A DNA stretch of 14,481 nucleotides from Bacteroidales bacterium (GTDB taxonomy: Bacteria > Bacteroidota > Bacteroidia > Bacteroidales > JAADGE01): contig JANTGL010000035.1 of the NCBI GenBank assembly GCA_024762915.1, positions 1 through 14,481 on the forward strand, read 5' to 3'. How positions within the stretch are numbered: position 1 is the first letter of the stretch; every line of letters starts with the position of its first letter. This document shows positions 5,337 through 12,742 of the stretch, piece by piece. Position numbers and translations under genes: made by a program. The notes beneath the pieces were generated by a model. It did no database searches. It was not told the DNA's origin and was given only the letters and a program-made list of their open reading frames with translations.

Positions 5337-7019
5337 TTAATCATTAATTCCGGACAATATTGTTTGATATTTTACTTTGTCGGATAAAATAATTTTTGCT
5401 TTTTTTAATGATTTGTCAAATTTCATTTCATCACGAATCATTCCTTCTCCGTAATAATATCTTTTAACAATTTCTCTTTCTAAAATCGGAAGAATTTCTT
5501 CCTTAAATTGAATTAAAGCATTGGTTTTATCAATACTCAATTCTTTTTGGAGTTCTTTAATTTTAATGATTACTTCTTGTTCATAATGCTCATTTTCAGC
5601 TGTCTCTGCTAATTTTTCAGCTATAATTCCGGCTTCGGATTGAAAATTAAGATTCCTTTTTTCAACGTATTTTATGAATTCGTTATACTCGGAATTATTC
5701 ATAGTAAATTCATCAACGGAAGGTATTTTTTCGTGCTCATAATAATATTTCGTGCTAAAATCAAAGATTTCAAAATTTCTCAGTAATTCTTTAGTGAATT
5801 TACTCAATACTTTTTTAGCAAGCTTAATATCGGGCTCAATTCCGCCGCCGTCATACACTTTTCGCCCGTTTAAAGTTTTAAATTCAGAAATTAAAGAGTC
5901 GGGCACTTTTCCGATACTTCCGTCAGGGTTCCGATGCGAATAATCGATGGCCTGAATGCATCTGCCGCTCGGAATATAATATTTTTGCGTCGTAATTTTG
6001 ATCCGTGTATTGTATTCAACTTTACGCGTAATTTGAACCAAACCTTTACCGAAAGATCGTTGTCCGATAATAACGGCACGGTCTAAATCCTGCAAAGCAC
6101 CGGAAACAATTTCGGATGCCGATGCCGAATGACTGTTAATCAACACAACAAGCGGTAAATCGGGAAAAAGAGGCTCTTTTTTTGCTTTATAATCATGATT
6201 CCAGCTTTTTACACGCCCTTTAGTGGACACAATTTCACTGCCTTTGGGAACAAAAAGGTTCACAATATTGACGGCTTCGTTCAGTAAACCGCCGGGATTT
6301 TCACGTAAGTCAATAATCAGTCCCGATAATTTTTGTTTTTCATTTAAGTCCTTTAATTTTTTCCGAAATTCATTTGACGAATTTGCCAAGAACGTGTTTA
6401 ATTTAATATATCCTAAATTTCCTTCAAGAACATCAGCAAACGGGATAACAGGGGACGAAATTTTTTTCCTTACAATAATCTTTTCTGTCGGATTTTCAAA
6501 TCCGAATCGTTTAATCTTTAAATGTATTTCACTACCGGGTTCTCCTTTAAGATTTTTTCGAATTTCGGAAATATTTTGTTTCGAAATGTCAATCCCGTTC
6601 ACCGCAATTATTTCATCTCCTGCTTTTAAACCGGAGCTGTCTGCCGGCGAACTTTTATAAATATCACTAATCAATAAGCTTTCTTTTTTATCAAAAATAC
6701 TTGCTCCGATACCGCCGTATGCACCGGTTGTCATTAGTTTAAAATCTTCAATTTGATTTTCGGGATAAAAAACGGTGTACGGATCCAACTTTTGTAAAAA
6801 TTCTTTTGTTGCTTCCCCGATTAATTTCGGTACGTCAACATCGTCCACATAATACATCCTGACTTCACGCACAACATCATGAAACAAATCGAAACTTTTT
6901 GCCAGTTCAAAATCATCCCCGTCATCGTAGATTTTAAATGCCGTTAGAGTTGTTGCCGTTATTATCAGAATTATAAATATTGCGAATATTTTTGATTTTA
7001 ATATTTTTTTCATTTTCAA
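5337..7019 (-). CDS. S41-family C-terminal processing peptidase with PDZ domain
   Basis: This 560-residue protein has an N-terminal membrane anchor or signal (about 11-28), putting the body in the periplasm. Residues about 35-95 form the helical N-domain. A PDZ domain spans roughly 96-185 (GAYGGIGASI at its start, then SPADSSGLKAGDEIIAVNG). The S41 protease core spans about 190-400. The catalytic dyad is visible: Ser300 in the SASASE motif (298-303) and Lys325 in SFGKGLVQ, 25 residues later as in CtpB-type enzymes. GGGIEPD (391-397) closes the core. A C-terminal extension of about 160 charged residues follows. Such proteases cleave C-terminal ends of envelope proteins. The gene starts 11 bp after the acyl-CoA dehydrogenase gene and is probably transcribed with it. 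In many Bacteroidota an S41 peptidase gene sits beside hemD-rnpA; here that run is nearby but separate. Substrate unknown. Confidence 0.93.
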   Translation of the reverse strand: MKMKKILKSKIFAIFIILIITATTLTAFKIYDDGDDFELAKSFDLFHDVVREVRMYYVDDVDVPKLIGEATKEFLQKLDPYTVFYPENQIEDFKLMTTGAYGGIGASIFDKKESLLISDIYKSSPADSSGLKAGDEIIAVNGIDISKQNISEIRKNLKGEPGSEIHLKIKRFGFENPTEKIIVRKKISSPVIPFADVLEGNLGYIKLNTFLANSSNEFRKKLKDLNEKQKLSGLIIDLRENPGGLLNEAVNIVNLFVPKGSEIVSTKGRVKSWNHDYKAKKEPLFPDLPLVVLINSHSASASEIVSGALQDLDRAVIIGQRSFGKGLVQITRKVEYNTRIKITTQKYYIPSGRCIQAIDYSHRNPDGSIGKVPDSLISEFKTLNGRKVYDGGGIEPDIKLAKKVLSKFTKELLRNFEIFDFSTKYYYEHEKIPSVDEFTMNNSEYNEFIKYVEKRNLNFQSEAGIIAEKLAETAENEHYEQEVIIKIKELQKELSIDKTNALIQFKEEILPILEREIVKRYYYGEGMIRDEMKFDKSLKKAKIILSDKVKYQTILSGIND

Positions 7020-7030
7020 AATCTTTAAAA

Positions 7031-8191
7031 TTATTTAAACGCCGGTATTCCCGTAATATCATAACCGGTAATCAACAAATGAATATCATGTGTTCCTTCA
7101 TAAGTAATAACCGATTCGAGATTCATCATATGTCGCATAATCGGAAAATCACCGCTTATTCCCATAGCTCCGAGAATTTGGCGACTTTCGCGAGCAACTT
7201 TTAATGCCGTATGCACATTATTGCGTTTTACCATGGAAATTTGTGCCGGTGTTGCTTTATTCTCATTTTTCAGTTGCCCGACGCGTAATGCCATTAGTTG
7301 TGCCGCCGTTAATTCGGTCAACATTTCGGACAATTTTTTTTGGGTTAATTGAAAACTTGCCAGCGGTTTGTTGAATTGTTTTCGTTCTTGAGAATATTGT
7401 AGTGCCGTATTAAAACAATCAAAACCGGCACCCAAAACACCCCATGCGATTCCGTAACGAGCAGAATTTAAACACATCATCGGACCCTTTAATCCGACAA
7501 TATTCGGCAGTAAATTTTCCTTCGGGACTTTCACTTTATCAAAAACCAATTCCCCGGTAACGGATGCTCTTAATGACCATTTTTTTACTGTTTCGGGTCT
7601 TGAAAAACCCTCAAAATCTTTTTCAACAATTAGTGCTCTCACTTTATTTTCCTCATCTTTTGCCCACACAACAGCAAGGTCGCAAATAGGTGCATTGGTA
7701 ATCCACATTTTTGCACCGTTCAATAAGAAATAATCTCCTTCATCGGTAAATTTGGTTTCCATGCTTCCCGGATCCGAACCGTGATTCGGTTCTGTTAAAC
7801 CAAACGCACCGACAAATTCACCGCTTGCTAATTTCGGTAAATATGTATTCCGTTGCGCTTCATTTCCGAATTCATAAATCGGATACATCACCAAAGATGT
7901 TTGAACCGAAGCCGTGGAACGAATTGAAGAATCACCTCGTTCAAGTTCTTGCATAATTAATCCGTAGGTTATTTGGTCAAAGCCCGATCCGCCGTATTTT
8001 TCGGGAATAAAAGAACCCAAAGCACCAAGTTCGCCCATTTGTTTTATAAGCTCTGTCGGAGATTGATGCTTTTGATTTGCTTCATCAATTATCGGTAAAA
8101 CATTTTTATTAACCCAAGCACGAACCGAATCCCTTATTAATTTTTGCTCGCCGGTTAAGAACTCATCCGTTTTAAAATAATCTGTTATCAT
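7031..8191 (-). CDS. Acyl-CoA dehydrogenase, glutaryl-CoA dehydrogenase-like
   Basis: At 386 residues this is the normal length for an FAD-dependent acyl-CoA dehydrogenase. The flavin/substrate signature FGLTEPNHGSDPGSMET lies at about 130-146, and the catalytic base is Glu365 in YEGTHDIH. It resembles glutaryl-CoA dehydrogenase: Arg91 and Ser95 in SIRSTASVQTSLVM match the human glutarate-carboxylate ligands Arg94 and Ser98, and Glu84 and Tyr364 match human Glu87 and Tyr369. Glutaryl-CoA dehydrogenase oxidises and decarboxylates glutaryl-CoA to crotonyl-CoA in lysine and tryptophan breakdown, passing electrons to ETF. The stated matches favour this over a generic short-chain enzyme, but no other degradation gene is adjacent. 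It is first in a two-gene unit with the S41 peptidase and divergent from DUF4271 across 84 bp. A symbol such as gcdH would be reasonable but is not proven. Confidence 0.9.
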   Translation of the reverse strand: MITDYFKTDEFLTGEQKLIRDSVRAWVNKNVLPIIDEANQKHQSPTELIKQMGELGALGSFIPEKYGGSGFDQITYGLIMQELERGDSSIRSTASVQTSLVMYPIYEFGNEAQRNTYLPKLASGEFVGAFGLTEPNHGSDPGSMETKFTDEGDYFLLNGAKMWITNAPICDLAVVWAKDEENKVRALIVEKDFEGFSRPETVKKWSLRASVTGELVFDKVKVPKENLLPNIVGLKGPMMCLNSARYGIAWGVLGAGFDCFNTALQYSQERKQFNKPLASFQLTQKKLSEMLTELTAAQLMALRVGQLKNENKATPAQISMVKRNNVHTALKVARESRQILGAMGISGDFPIMRHMMNLESVITYEGTHDIHLLITGYDITGIPAFK

Positions 8192-8234
8192 ATTTTAAAT
8201 TCTTTTGTTTCCGTACAAAGAAAAAAAAAATGCT

Positions 8235-8242
8235 TAATTTTG
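8235..8242 (+). promoter_or_regulatory. Possible -7 element for the DUF4271-hemD-rnpA unit
   Basis: TAATTTTG matches TAnnTTTG and lies 34 bp before the DUF4271 ATG, after an 11-base A run (8220-8230, broken only by a G just before it). An upstream TTTTG (8203-8207) is 27 bp away, longer than the usual gap. The assignment is therefore tentative. Confidence 0.3.
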
Positions 8243-8275
8243 CACTCTCATAACTGAAATATTTGCTTTAAACAG

Positions 8276-8935
8276 ATGGATTTTTTTACGCAAAACCAAT
8301 TATTTGTTATATACATCATAAATTTATCCTTTATTGCATATGTCAGATATACAAATATAGGGTTTATTAAAAAAATACTGATTGCTCCCGTAAATTATAA
8401 TACGGCACAGCAAATTCAAAAATCGGAAATTAATAAAAAGTCAATTACAAACATTCTCTTATCTCTTAATTTCTATATTTCTGCTATAGTTTTTTCCGTT
8501 TATTTATTAAGTAATCGGAATTTAATCCCTCCGGGAATCAATCATTTTATCATTTTTATAAGTCTTTTTTTGATAATTTTTTTGGTAATATATTTAAATG
8601 CGGGAATTAATTTTTTATCAGCGTCTGTATTTAAACTAAAGGATATCGCTGTTGAATACCATCGAAACAATAAAACGTCTTTCCAAGCAATGGGGATTAT
8701 CTTATTTGTTATTAATATTTTAATCTCCTTTTCATCAATCAGCGATTATGCATTTTATACGGGAATTAGTATTATCGTATTTTTTTATTTTTTAAGACTG
8801 ATACGATATATCAAAATAAATTTATCAAAACAGATGAATAGTTTCTACTTGTTTTTATACCTTTGCGCCGTCGAAATTTTACCGATTATATATTTATTTA
8901 AAATTTTTACGCTTTATCACAACCCAACTAACTAA
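8276..8935 (+). CDS. DUF4271 integral membrane protein
   Basis: This 219-residue protein is of unknown function and found in Bacteroidota. About six membrane segments are visible, near residues 8-24, 58-78, 89-117, 137-155, 158-177 and 190-210. The family hallmark is at the C-terminus: FYLFLYLCAVEILPIIYLFK (190-209), a helix with an embedded Glu-x-x-Pro. It precedes hemD and rnpA in the same direction, an arrangement I know to be common in this phylum, which supports the identification. The gap to hemD is 30 bp, so the three are probably one transcript. The co-occurrence with a haem-pathway gene has no established functional explanation that I know of. Confidence 0.85.
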   Translation: MDFFTQNQLFVIYIINLSFIAYVRYTNIGFIKKILIAPVNYNTAQQIQKSEINKKSITNILLSLNFYISAIVFSVYLLSNRNLIPPGINHFIIFISLFLIIFLVIYLNAGINFLSASVFKLKDIAVEYHRNNKTSFQAMGIILFVINILISFSSISDYAFYTGISIIVFFYFLRLIRYIKINLSKQMNSFYLFLYLCAVEILPIIYLFKIFTLYHNPTN

Positions 8936-8965
8936 ATTCCAATCGTTTAACTAAAACCTTACGTT

Positions 8966-9709
8966 TTGAAAATAAATAATATTTTAGTTTCACAACCCGC
9001 TCCCCAAAATGAAAAATCGCCATATTTTGATTTAGAAAAGAAATATGGCGTAAAAGTCGACTTTCGAGCTTTTACAAAAGTAAACGGTTCAGATGTAAGA
9101 GAATTCAGAAAGCAAAAAATCAACATTTTGGAACACTCTGCGGTTATCATGACCAGCAAAGCTGCCGTAGATAACTATTTCAGAATTGCCGAACAAATGC
9201 GTTTAACCATTCCGATTTCAATGAAGTTTTTTTGTGTGACGGAATCAATTGCCTATTATCTTCAAAAATATATCACCTACAGAAAGCGAAAAATCTTTTT
9301 TGCTCAAAAAATGTTTGATGAGTTATTGGAATTAATGGCAAAACACAAAAAAGAGAAATTTTTATTACCTGTAGCAAAAACACATAAACCGACAATTGCA
9401 AAGAAACTTAAAGCGGCCGGTTTCAGTTTTTCAAAAGCCGTAATGTATGAAACGGTGAGCGCAGATTTATCAGACTTAACAGACATTCACTATGATGTTA
9501 TCGTTTTTTTCAGTCCGGTAGGTATTACGTCATTATTTGACAACTTCCCTGATTTTACCCAAAACGGCAGAATCATTGCTTCTTTGGGTAAATCTACCGC
9601 AAATGCCGTAAAAAAAGCCGGTCTTCGATTGGATATTAATGCGCCTACAAAAGAATATCCGTCAATGACCATGGCCATTGAGAAGTTTATTCTTGAAAAT
9701 AATAAATGA
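8966..9709 (+). CDS. hemD: Uroporphyrinogen-III synthase (HemD), TTG start
   Basis: The enzyme cyclises hydroxymethylbilane with inversion of ring D to uroporphyrinogen III, feeding haem, sirohaem and cobalamin synthesis in the cytoplasm. At 247 residues the length is normal. Sequence conservation in this family is low, but the expected elements are present in order: the N-terminal strand with ILVSQPAP (6-13), VIMTSKAAVDNYF (60-72), MYET (160-163), VFFSPVGITSLF (180-191), GKSTANAVKKAGL (208-220) and PTKEYPSM (227-234). The start is TTG at 8966. An in-frame stop lies 18 bp upstream, no ATG lies between, and the homologous N-terminus conventionally begins MKI/V...ILVSQP. The stop overlaps the rnpA start as ATGA, implying translational coupling. 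Other haem genes are not nearby. Confidence 0.87.
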   Translation: MKINNILVSQPAPQNEKSPYFDLEKKYGVKVDFRAFTKVNGSDVREFRKQKINILEHSAVIMTSKAAVDNYFRIAEQMRLTIPISMKFFCVTESIAYYLQKYITYRKRKIFFAQKMFDELLELMAKHKKEKFLLPVAKTHKPTIAKKLKAAGFSFSKAVMYETVSADLSDLTDIHYDVIVFFSPVGITSLFDNFPDFTQNGRIIASLGKSTANAVKKAGLRLDINAPTKEYPSMTMAIEKFILENNK

Positions 9710-10086
9710 TCGAAAAAAAACGTACATTCTCTGCAAAAGAACATTTAAAAAGCAGAAAAGAAATATCCCGCATTTTTACGGACGGGATATTTCTTTATTC
9801 CGATTTTTTAATATTAAAATATTTACCCGGAGAACATCAAAAAACGCATAAACTTGCGGTGAGTGTTCCGAAACGGCTTTTCAAATCAGCGGTTATTCGA
9901 AATAAACTGAAACGACGGATTAAAGAATCATATCGCTTAAACAAACACATTCTTTACGGTTATTCTGAAAAATCAAATACTTTTTTCAATTTTTTAATAA
10001 TCTATAAGCACAAAGATATCGTATCCTATCAAATGATAGAAGAACATCTTCTGATTTTACTGAATAAACTTATTGAACAAGCTTAA
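9706..10086 (+). CDS. rnpA: Ribonuclease P protein component (RnpA)
   Basis: RnpA is the small basic protein subunit of RNase P. It binds the catalytic RNA and helps it remove 5' leaders from tRNA precursors. At 126 residues it is the usual length. The conserved RNA-binding helix RNKLKRRIKESYR lies at 65-77, preceded by SVPKR (53-57) and Lys60, and the N-terminal F-T-F-type strand is at 6-8 and 24-29. The start overlaps the hemD stop (ATGA), so translation is probably coupled. Codons 18-31 contain a perfect 14-bp inverted repeat (9757-9796), unusual inside a coding sequence. The stop codon interlocks with that of the convergent DUF5652 gene. rpmH and dnaA, frequent rnpA neighbours in other phyla, are absent here. 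Confidence 0.93.
   Translation: MIEKKRTFSAKEHLKSRKEISRIFTDGIFLYSDFLILKYLPGEHQKTHKLAVSVPKRLFKSAVIRNKLKRRIKESYRLNKHILYGYSEKSNTFFNFLIIYKHKDIVSYQMIEEHLLILLNKLIEQA
9757..9796 (+). other. Perfect 14-bp inverted repeat inside rnpA
   Basis: AAAGAAATATCCCG (9757-9770) and CGGGATATTTCTTT (9783-9796) are exact reverse complements around a 12-nt loop. The transcript would form a 14-bp stem with four G-C pairs next to the loop. A T-rich stretch follows (9791-9810, including a run of six T at 9804-9809). It lies about 50 nt inside rnpA and covers codons 18-31. It could be an intragenic attenuator, a processing site, or simply the coding sequence of a variable surface loop. Its role is unknown. Confidence 0.75.
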
Positions 10087-10301
10087 TTATTTTCTTCCGG
10101 TTTCTTTTTTCGATTTATTAAAAGATAAATAATTGGTAAAATCCCGGCGGTGTTAATAATTCCAATAACAATAAACCAAGCCAAATGGTTATTTCTTCCG
10201 GCTTTCCACATGGCAATTAATTTCATTACCAATTCAAAAAGCGCAATTACAATCAATAAAGGCAAAAGATGTAGAATCGTTTCTGAAAGTTGTGCATCCA
10301 T
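10083..10301 (-). CDS. DUF5652 small membrane protein
   Basis: This 72-residue protein has two membrane helices (about 8-28 and 41-62) joined by a short loop, ALWKAARNNQ-like: MWKAGRNNHLAWF at 31-43. It ends in a basic tail. WKAGRNN followed by NTAGILPIIYL (50-60) is the signature of the DUF5652 family, related to the small membrane domain found before phospholipase-D nucleases. Function is unknown. It is the last gene of the asd-dtd-phosphatase-DUF5652 run, 20 bp after the phosphatase gene. Its stop codon shares bases with the convergent rnpA stop (TTAA at 10083-10086), so no terminator can fit between them. Confidence 0.8.
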   Translation of the reverse strand: MDAQLSETILHLLPLLIVIALFELVMKLIAMWKAGRNNHLAWFIVIGIINTAGILPIIYLLINRKKKPEENN

Positions 10302-10321
10302 GGTATTATATTTTTGAGGGT

Positions 10322-11161
10322 TTAATTCTTATCTAAAAAATCAATTCTCATTTTACGTTTTTCGGTATCCGATATGCTGAAATCTCCTTTATAGGCAGCT
10401 TTTTCCCATTCGCCGTACATCGGATTCGGAAAAGCGATATATTTTGCACCGAATAAATTTGAATGCATCGTAACGGAATCATTACGATTCATTTTTTTTG
10501 CATATTTAAAATTTTCGTCAAAATCGCGCAAATTATCTCCGAGATACAGAATGACATCATAATTTTTTAATACGGAATCTCTTCGAGCTGTTTTATCGGA
10601 TGTTTTATCTTTCAACAAGATGTGTTGTTTATCGGCAAACGGAAAGCCGACATTTTTTAAGTTTTCAAGAGTTGCTTGCAGGTTTTTCACACTTCTATTT
10701 GAAATATAAAAAATTTCGATGCCTTTTTCTTTTACGAAATGAGCAAAGTCGACGGCACCGGGCAGAGCTTCAGCCTTTTTTTCTTGAATCCATTCAGTCC
10801 AGGTTTCCGAATTATAATGTGTTCCGTTTTCTATCAATCGAGCATTATAAGGACTGTTATTCAGAACAGTTTCATCAATATCCGTTATAATCGCTTTCGG
10901 TTTCTGTTTCTTTATTTTAAATCGGTCTTTTTTCAATTTTTCATCCAGAACCAATTTAGCATAACTAAATGTTTGATAATAAATTGCACGTGCTTCGGCT
11001 GATTTTTGAAACCACGTAGTTGCCATCACCAGATGTTCCGAATTTGATATTTTTGAAGAATCTTTCGTGACAATAACGTCTTTTTCAACATTCTTTTCTT
11101 TATCACAACATGATGATAAAGCAAATACCGCTATCACAACGATAAAAAACAATTTTTTCAT
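10322..11161 (-). CDS. 5'-nucleotidase, lipoprotein e(P4) family (class C acid phosphatase)
   Basis: This is a 279-residue lipoprotein phosphatase of the HAD superfamily. The signal ends in LSSCC, with Cys18 (or Cys19) the lipidated residue, so it is anchored in the envelope. Class C phosphatases of the e(P4) type remove phosphate from nucleotides, including NMN in Haemophilus, for salvage. All HAD motifs are present: DIDET with Asp94 nucleophile and Asp96 acid/base, SNR with Ser154, SDKTARR with Lys190, and GDNLRDF with Asp209 and Asp213 for magnesium. ET after DID and the NNSPY segment are typical of the group. It is third in the asd-dtd operon, 35 bp after dtd, and 20 bp before DUF5652. 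Substrate preference cannot be read from the sequence. Confidence 0.92.
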   Translation of the reverse strand: MKKLFFIVVIAVFALSSCCDKEKNVEKDVIVTKDSSKISNSEHLVMATTWFQKSAEARAIYYQTFSYAKLVLDEKLKKDRFKIKKQKPKAIITDIDETVLNNSPYNARLIENGTHYNSETWTEWIQEKKAEALPGAVDFAHFVKEKGIEIFYISNRSVKNLQATLENLKNVGFPFADKQHILLKDKTSDKTARRDSVLKNYDVILYLGDNLRDFDENFKYAKKMNRNDSVTMHSNLFGAKYIAFPNPMYGEWEKAAYKGDFSISDTEKRKMRIDFLDKN

Positions 11162-11196
11162 TTTATTTTGTTTTAAAAATTAAATATACAACTATT

Positions 11197-11652
11197 TTAT
11201 AAATCTTTATTCTTTGAATCAATAAGAATCGTAACCGGTCCGTCATTTATTAATGAAATTTGCATATCGGCACCGAATTCTCCGGTTTGTATCTCTTTTC
11301 CGGTTTCTTTTTCACAAATATTAATAAATTTTTCATACAAAGGAACGGCAGTTTCAGGCTTTGCAGCTTTGATGTATGACGGTCGATTTCCTTTTTTTGT
11401 TTTTGCGTGAAGGGTAAATTGGCTGACAATCAACATTTCACCGTCAATATCTTTTATTGATAAATTCATTACGCCTTCGTCATCATTAAAAATGCGTAAG
11501 CTGTTTATTTTTCGAGACATCCAAAGTAAATCTTCTTCCGAATCTTCATTTTCAAATCCGGCCAGAACCAATAGACCCGTTCCGATATTTGATTTTATTT
11601 CGCCTTCAATACTTACAAAACATCCGCTTACTCTTTGAATGATGACTCTCAT
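11197..11652 (-). CDS. dtd: D-aminoacyl-tRNA deacylase (DTD)
   Basis: DTD hydrolyses D-amino acids, and mischarged glycine, from tRNA, acting in the cytoplasm as a chiral proofreader. At 151 residues it has the standard length. The N-terminus MRVIIQRV is characteristic, as are the SQFTL motif (77-81, with Thr80) and the cross-subunit Gly-Pro motif in NDGPVTI (Gly138-Pro139), which forms the chirality filter. GNRPSY (88-93) is also conserved. The start codon overlaps the asd stop by four bases (ATGA), so it is likely translated by coupling to asd. No frameshift or missing key residue was seen. Confidence 0.95.
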   Translation of the reverse strand: MRVIIQRVSGCFVSIEGEIKSNIGTGLLVLAGFENEDSEEDLLWMSRKINSLRIFNDDEGVMNLSIKDIDGEMLIVSQFTLHAKTKKGNRPSYIKAAKPETAVPLYEKFINICEKETGKEIQTGEFGADMQISLINDGPVTILIDSKNKDL

Positions 11653-12641
11653 TTTTCAAGAAACTTTTTATCAATTAACAATTCTGCAATTTGCACCGCA
11701 TTTGTTGCCGCTCCTTTCCTTAAATTATCGGCGACGACCCATAAATTTAAACTGTTTGCCTGTGAATAATCTCTTCTGATACGACCGACAAAAACCGCAT
11801 CTTTGCCTTGCGAGATAATCGGCATCGGATAAATATTATTTTCGGGTTCGTCGTAAACGACTACGCCCGGCATTTTCTCCAATAATTTATAAACTTCCGA
11901 AAGTTCAAAATCATTTTCAAACTCGATATTTACGGCTTCGGAATGTCCGCCGATTACCGGAACACGTACCGCCGTAGCCGTAAGATTAATTTCTCTGCTT
12001 AAAATTTTATGCGTTTCATTCACCAATTTATCTTCTTCTTTCGTATATCCGTTTTTCGTAAAGACATCACAATGCGGGATACAATTATTATCAATCGGAT
12101 GCGGATATACCTTTTTTCCGTGAATATTTGCTCGCTCGTCAATCAGTTGTTCTACGGCATCTTTTCCGGTTCCCGTTACCGATTGATAGCTTGAAACAAC
12201 AACCCGTTTTATTTTATATGCTTTATGCAAAGGGTATAAAGCCATTAACATTTGAATGGTTGAACAATTCGGATTAGCGATAATTTTATCTTCAAAAGTA
12301 AGTTTGTGACCGTTAATTTCCGGAATTATTAATTTTTTATCCGGATGCATGCGCCAAGCCGAAGAATTATCAATAACGAAAGTTCCGTTTTTTTCAAATT
12401 CCGGTGCCCGTTTTATGGAGATTTCCGATCCGGCTGAAAATATGGCAATATCCGGTTTATTATCAATTGCTTCCGAAACGGACACAATCTTATATTTTTG
12501 GTCTCTAAATATAATATTTTTACCCGTCGAAGTATCCGAAGCAACCGGAATAAGTTCCGAAACCGGAAAATTCCGTTCATCCAAAACGTTCAGAATAACT
12601 TCACCAACCAAGCCCGTAACACCAATAATTGAAACTTTCAT
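11649..12641 (-). CDS. asd: Aspartate-semialdehyde dehydrogenase
   Basis: This enzyme reduces beta-aspartyl phosphate to aspartate semialdehyde with NADPH, the branch point to lysine, diaminopimelate, threonine and methionine. At 330 residues it has the normal length. GVTGLVGEVI (7-16) is the dinucleotide-binding loop. Cys126 in NPNCSTIQ is the nucleophile that forms the acyl-enzyme, and His233 in GGHSEAV is the general base. R227 (VRVPV) and SSYQSVTGTG (150-159) are typical of the bacterial type with a Gln in the active site. It is first in a four-gene minus-strand run and divergent from the large surface protein across 101 bp. A TATTTTTG box lies about 63 bp upstream of its start. Confidence 0.95.
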   Translation of the reverse strand: MKVSIIGVTGLVGEVILNVLDERNFPVSELIPVASDTSTGKNIIFRDQKYKIVSVSEAIDNKPDIAIFSAGSEISIKRAPEFEKNGTFVIDNSSAWRMHPDKKLIIPEINGHKLTFEDKIIANPNCSTIQMLMALYPLHKAYKIKRVVVSSYQSVTGTGKDAVEQLIDERANIHGKKVYPHPIDNNCIPHCDVFTKNGYTKEEDKLVNETHKILSREINLTATAVRVPVIGGHSEAVNIEFENDFELSEVYKLLEKMPGVVVYDEPENNIYPMPIISQGKDAVFVGRIRRDYSQANSLNLWVVADNLRKGAATNAVQIAELLIDKKFLEK

Positions 12642-12685
12642 GTAAAATTAATTTTAAGCACTCATCATTTTTCATTCAAAAGTGT

Positions 12686-12711
12686 TAATTTTGAAATATA
12701 AAGCAAAAATA
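12686..12711. promoter_or_regulatory. Divergent promoter region between asd and the surface protein
   Basis: The 101-bp gap holds TAATTTTG on the plus strand (12686-12693), about 50 bp before the surface-protein ATG, and TATTTTTG on the minus strand (12711-12704), about 63 bp before asd. Both fit TAnnTTTG. They face opposite ways and lie within 26 bp of each other. Upstream TTTG boxes at the usual distance are not clear, so both calls are tentative. Confidence 0.3.
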
Positions 12712-12742
12712 TAATTCTATTCCGAACTTTATTTTAATTCTT

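Noticed and set aside
6223..6660. 145-codon plus-strand frame
   Set aside because: It lies wholly inside the S41 peptidase gene on the opposite strand, whose domain motifs are complete.
8220..8232. A-rich tract upstream of DUF4271 as a slippage or phase-variation site
   Set aside because: It lies between a weak upstream box and the -7-like element, and nothing else suggests switching. Long A runs are expected at this base composition.
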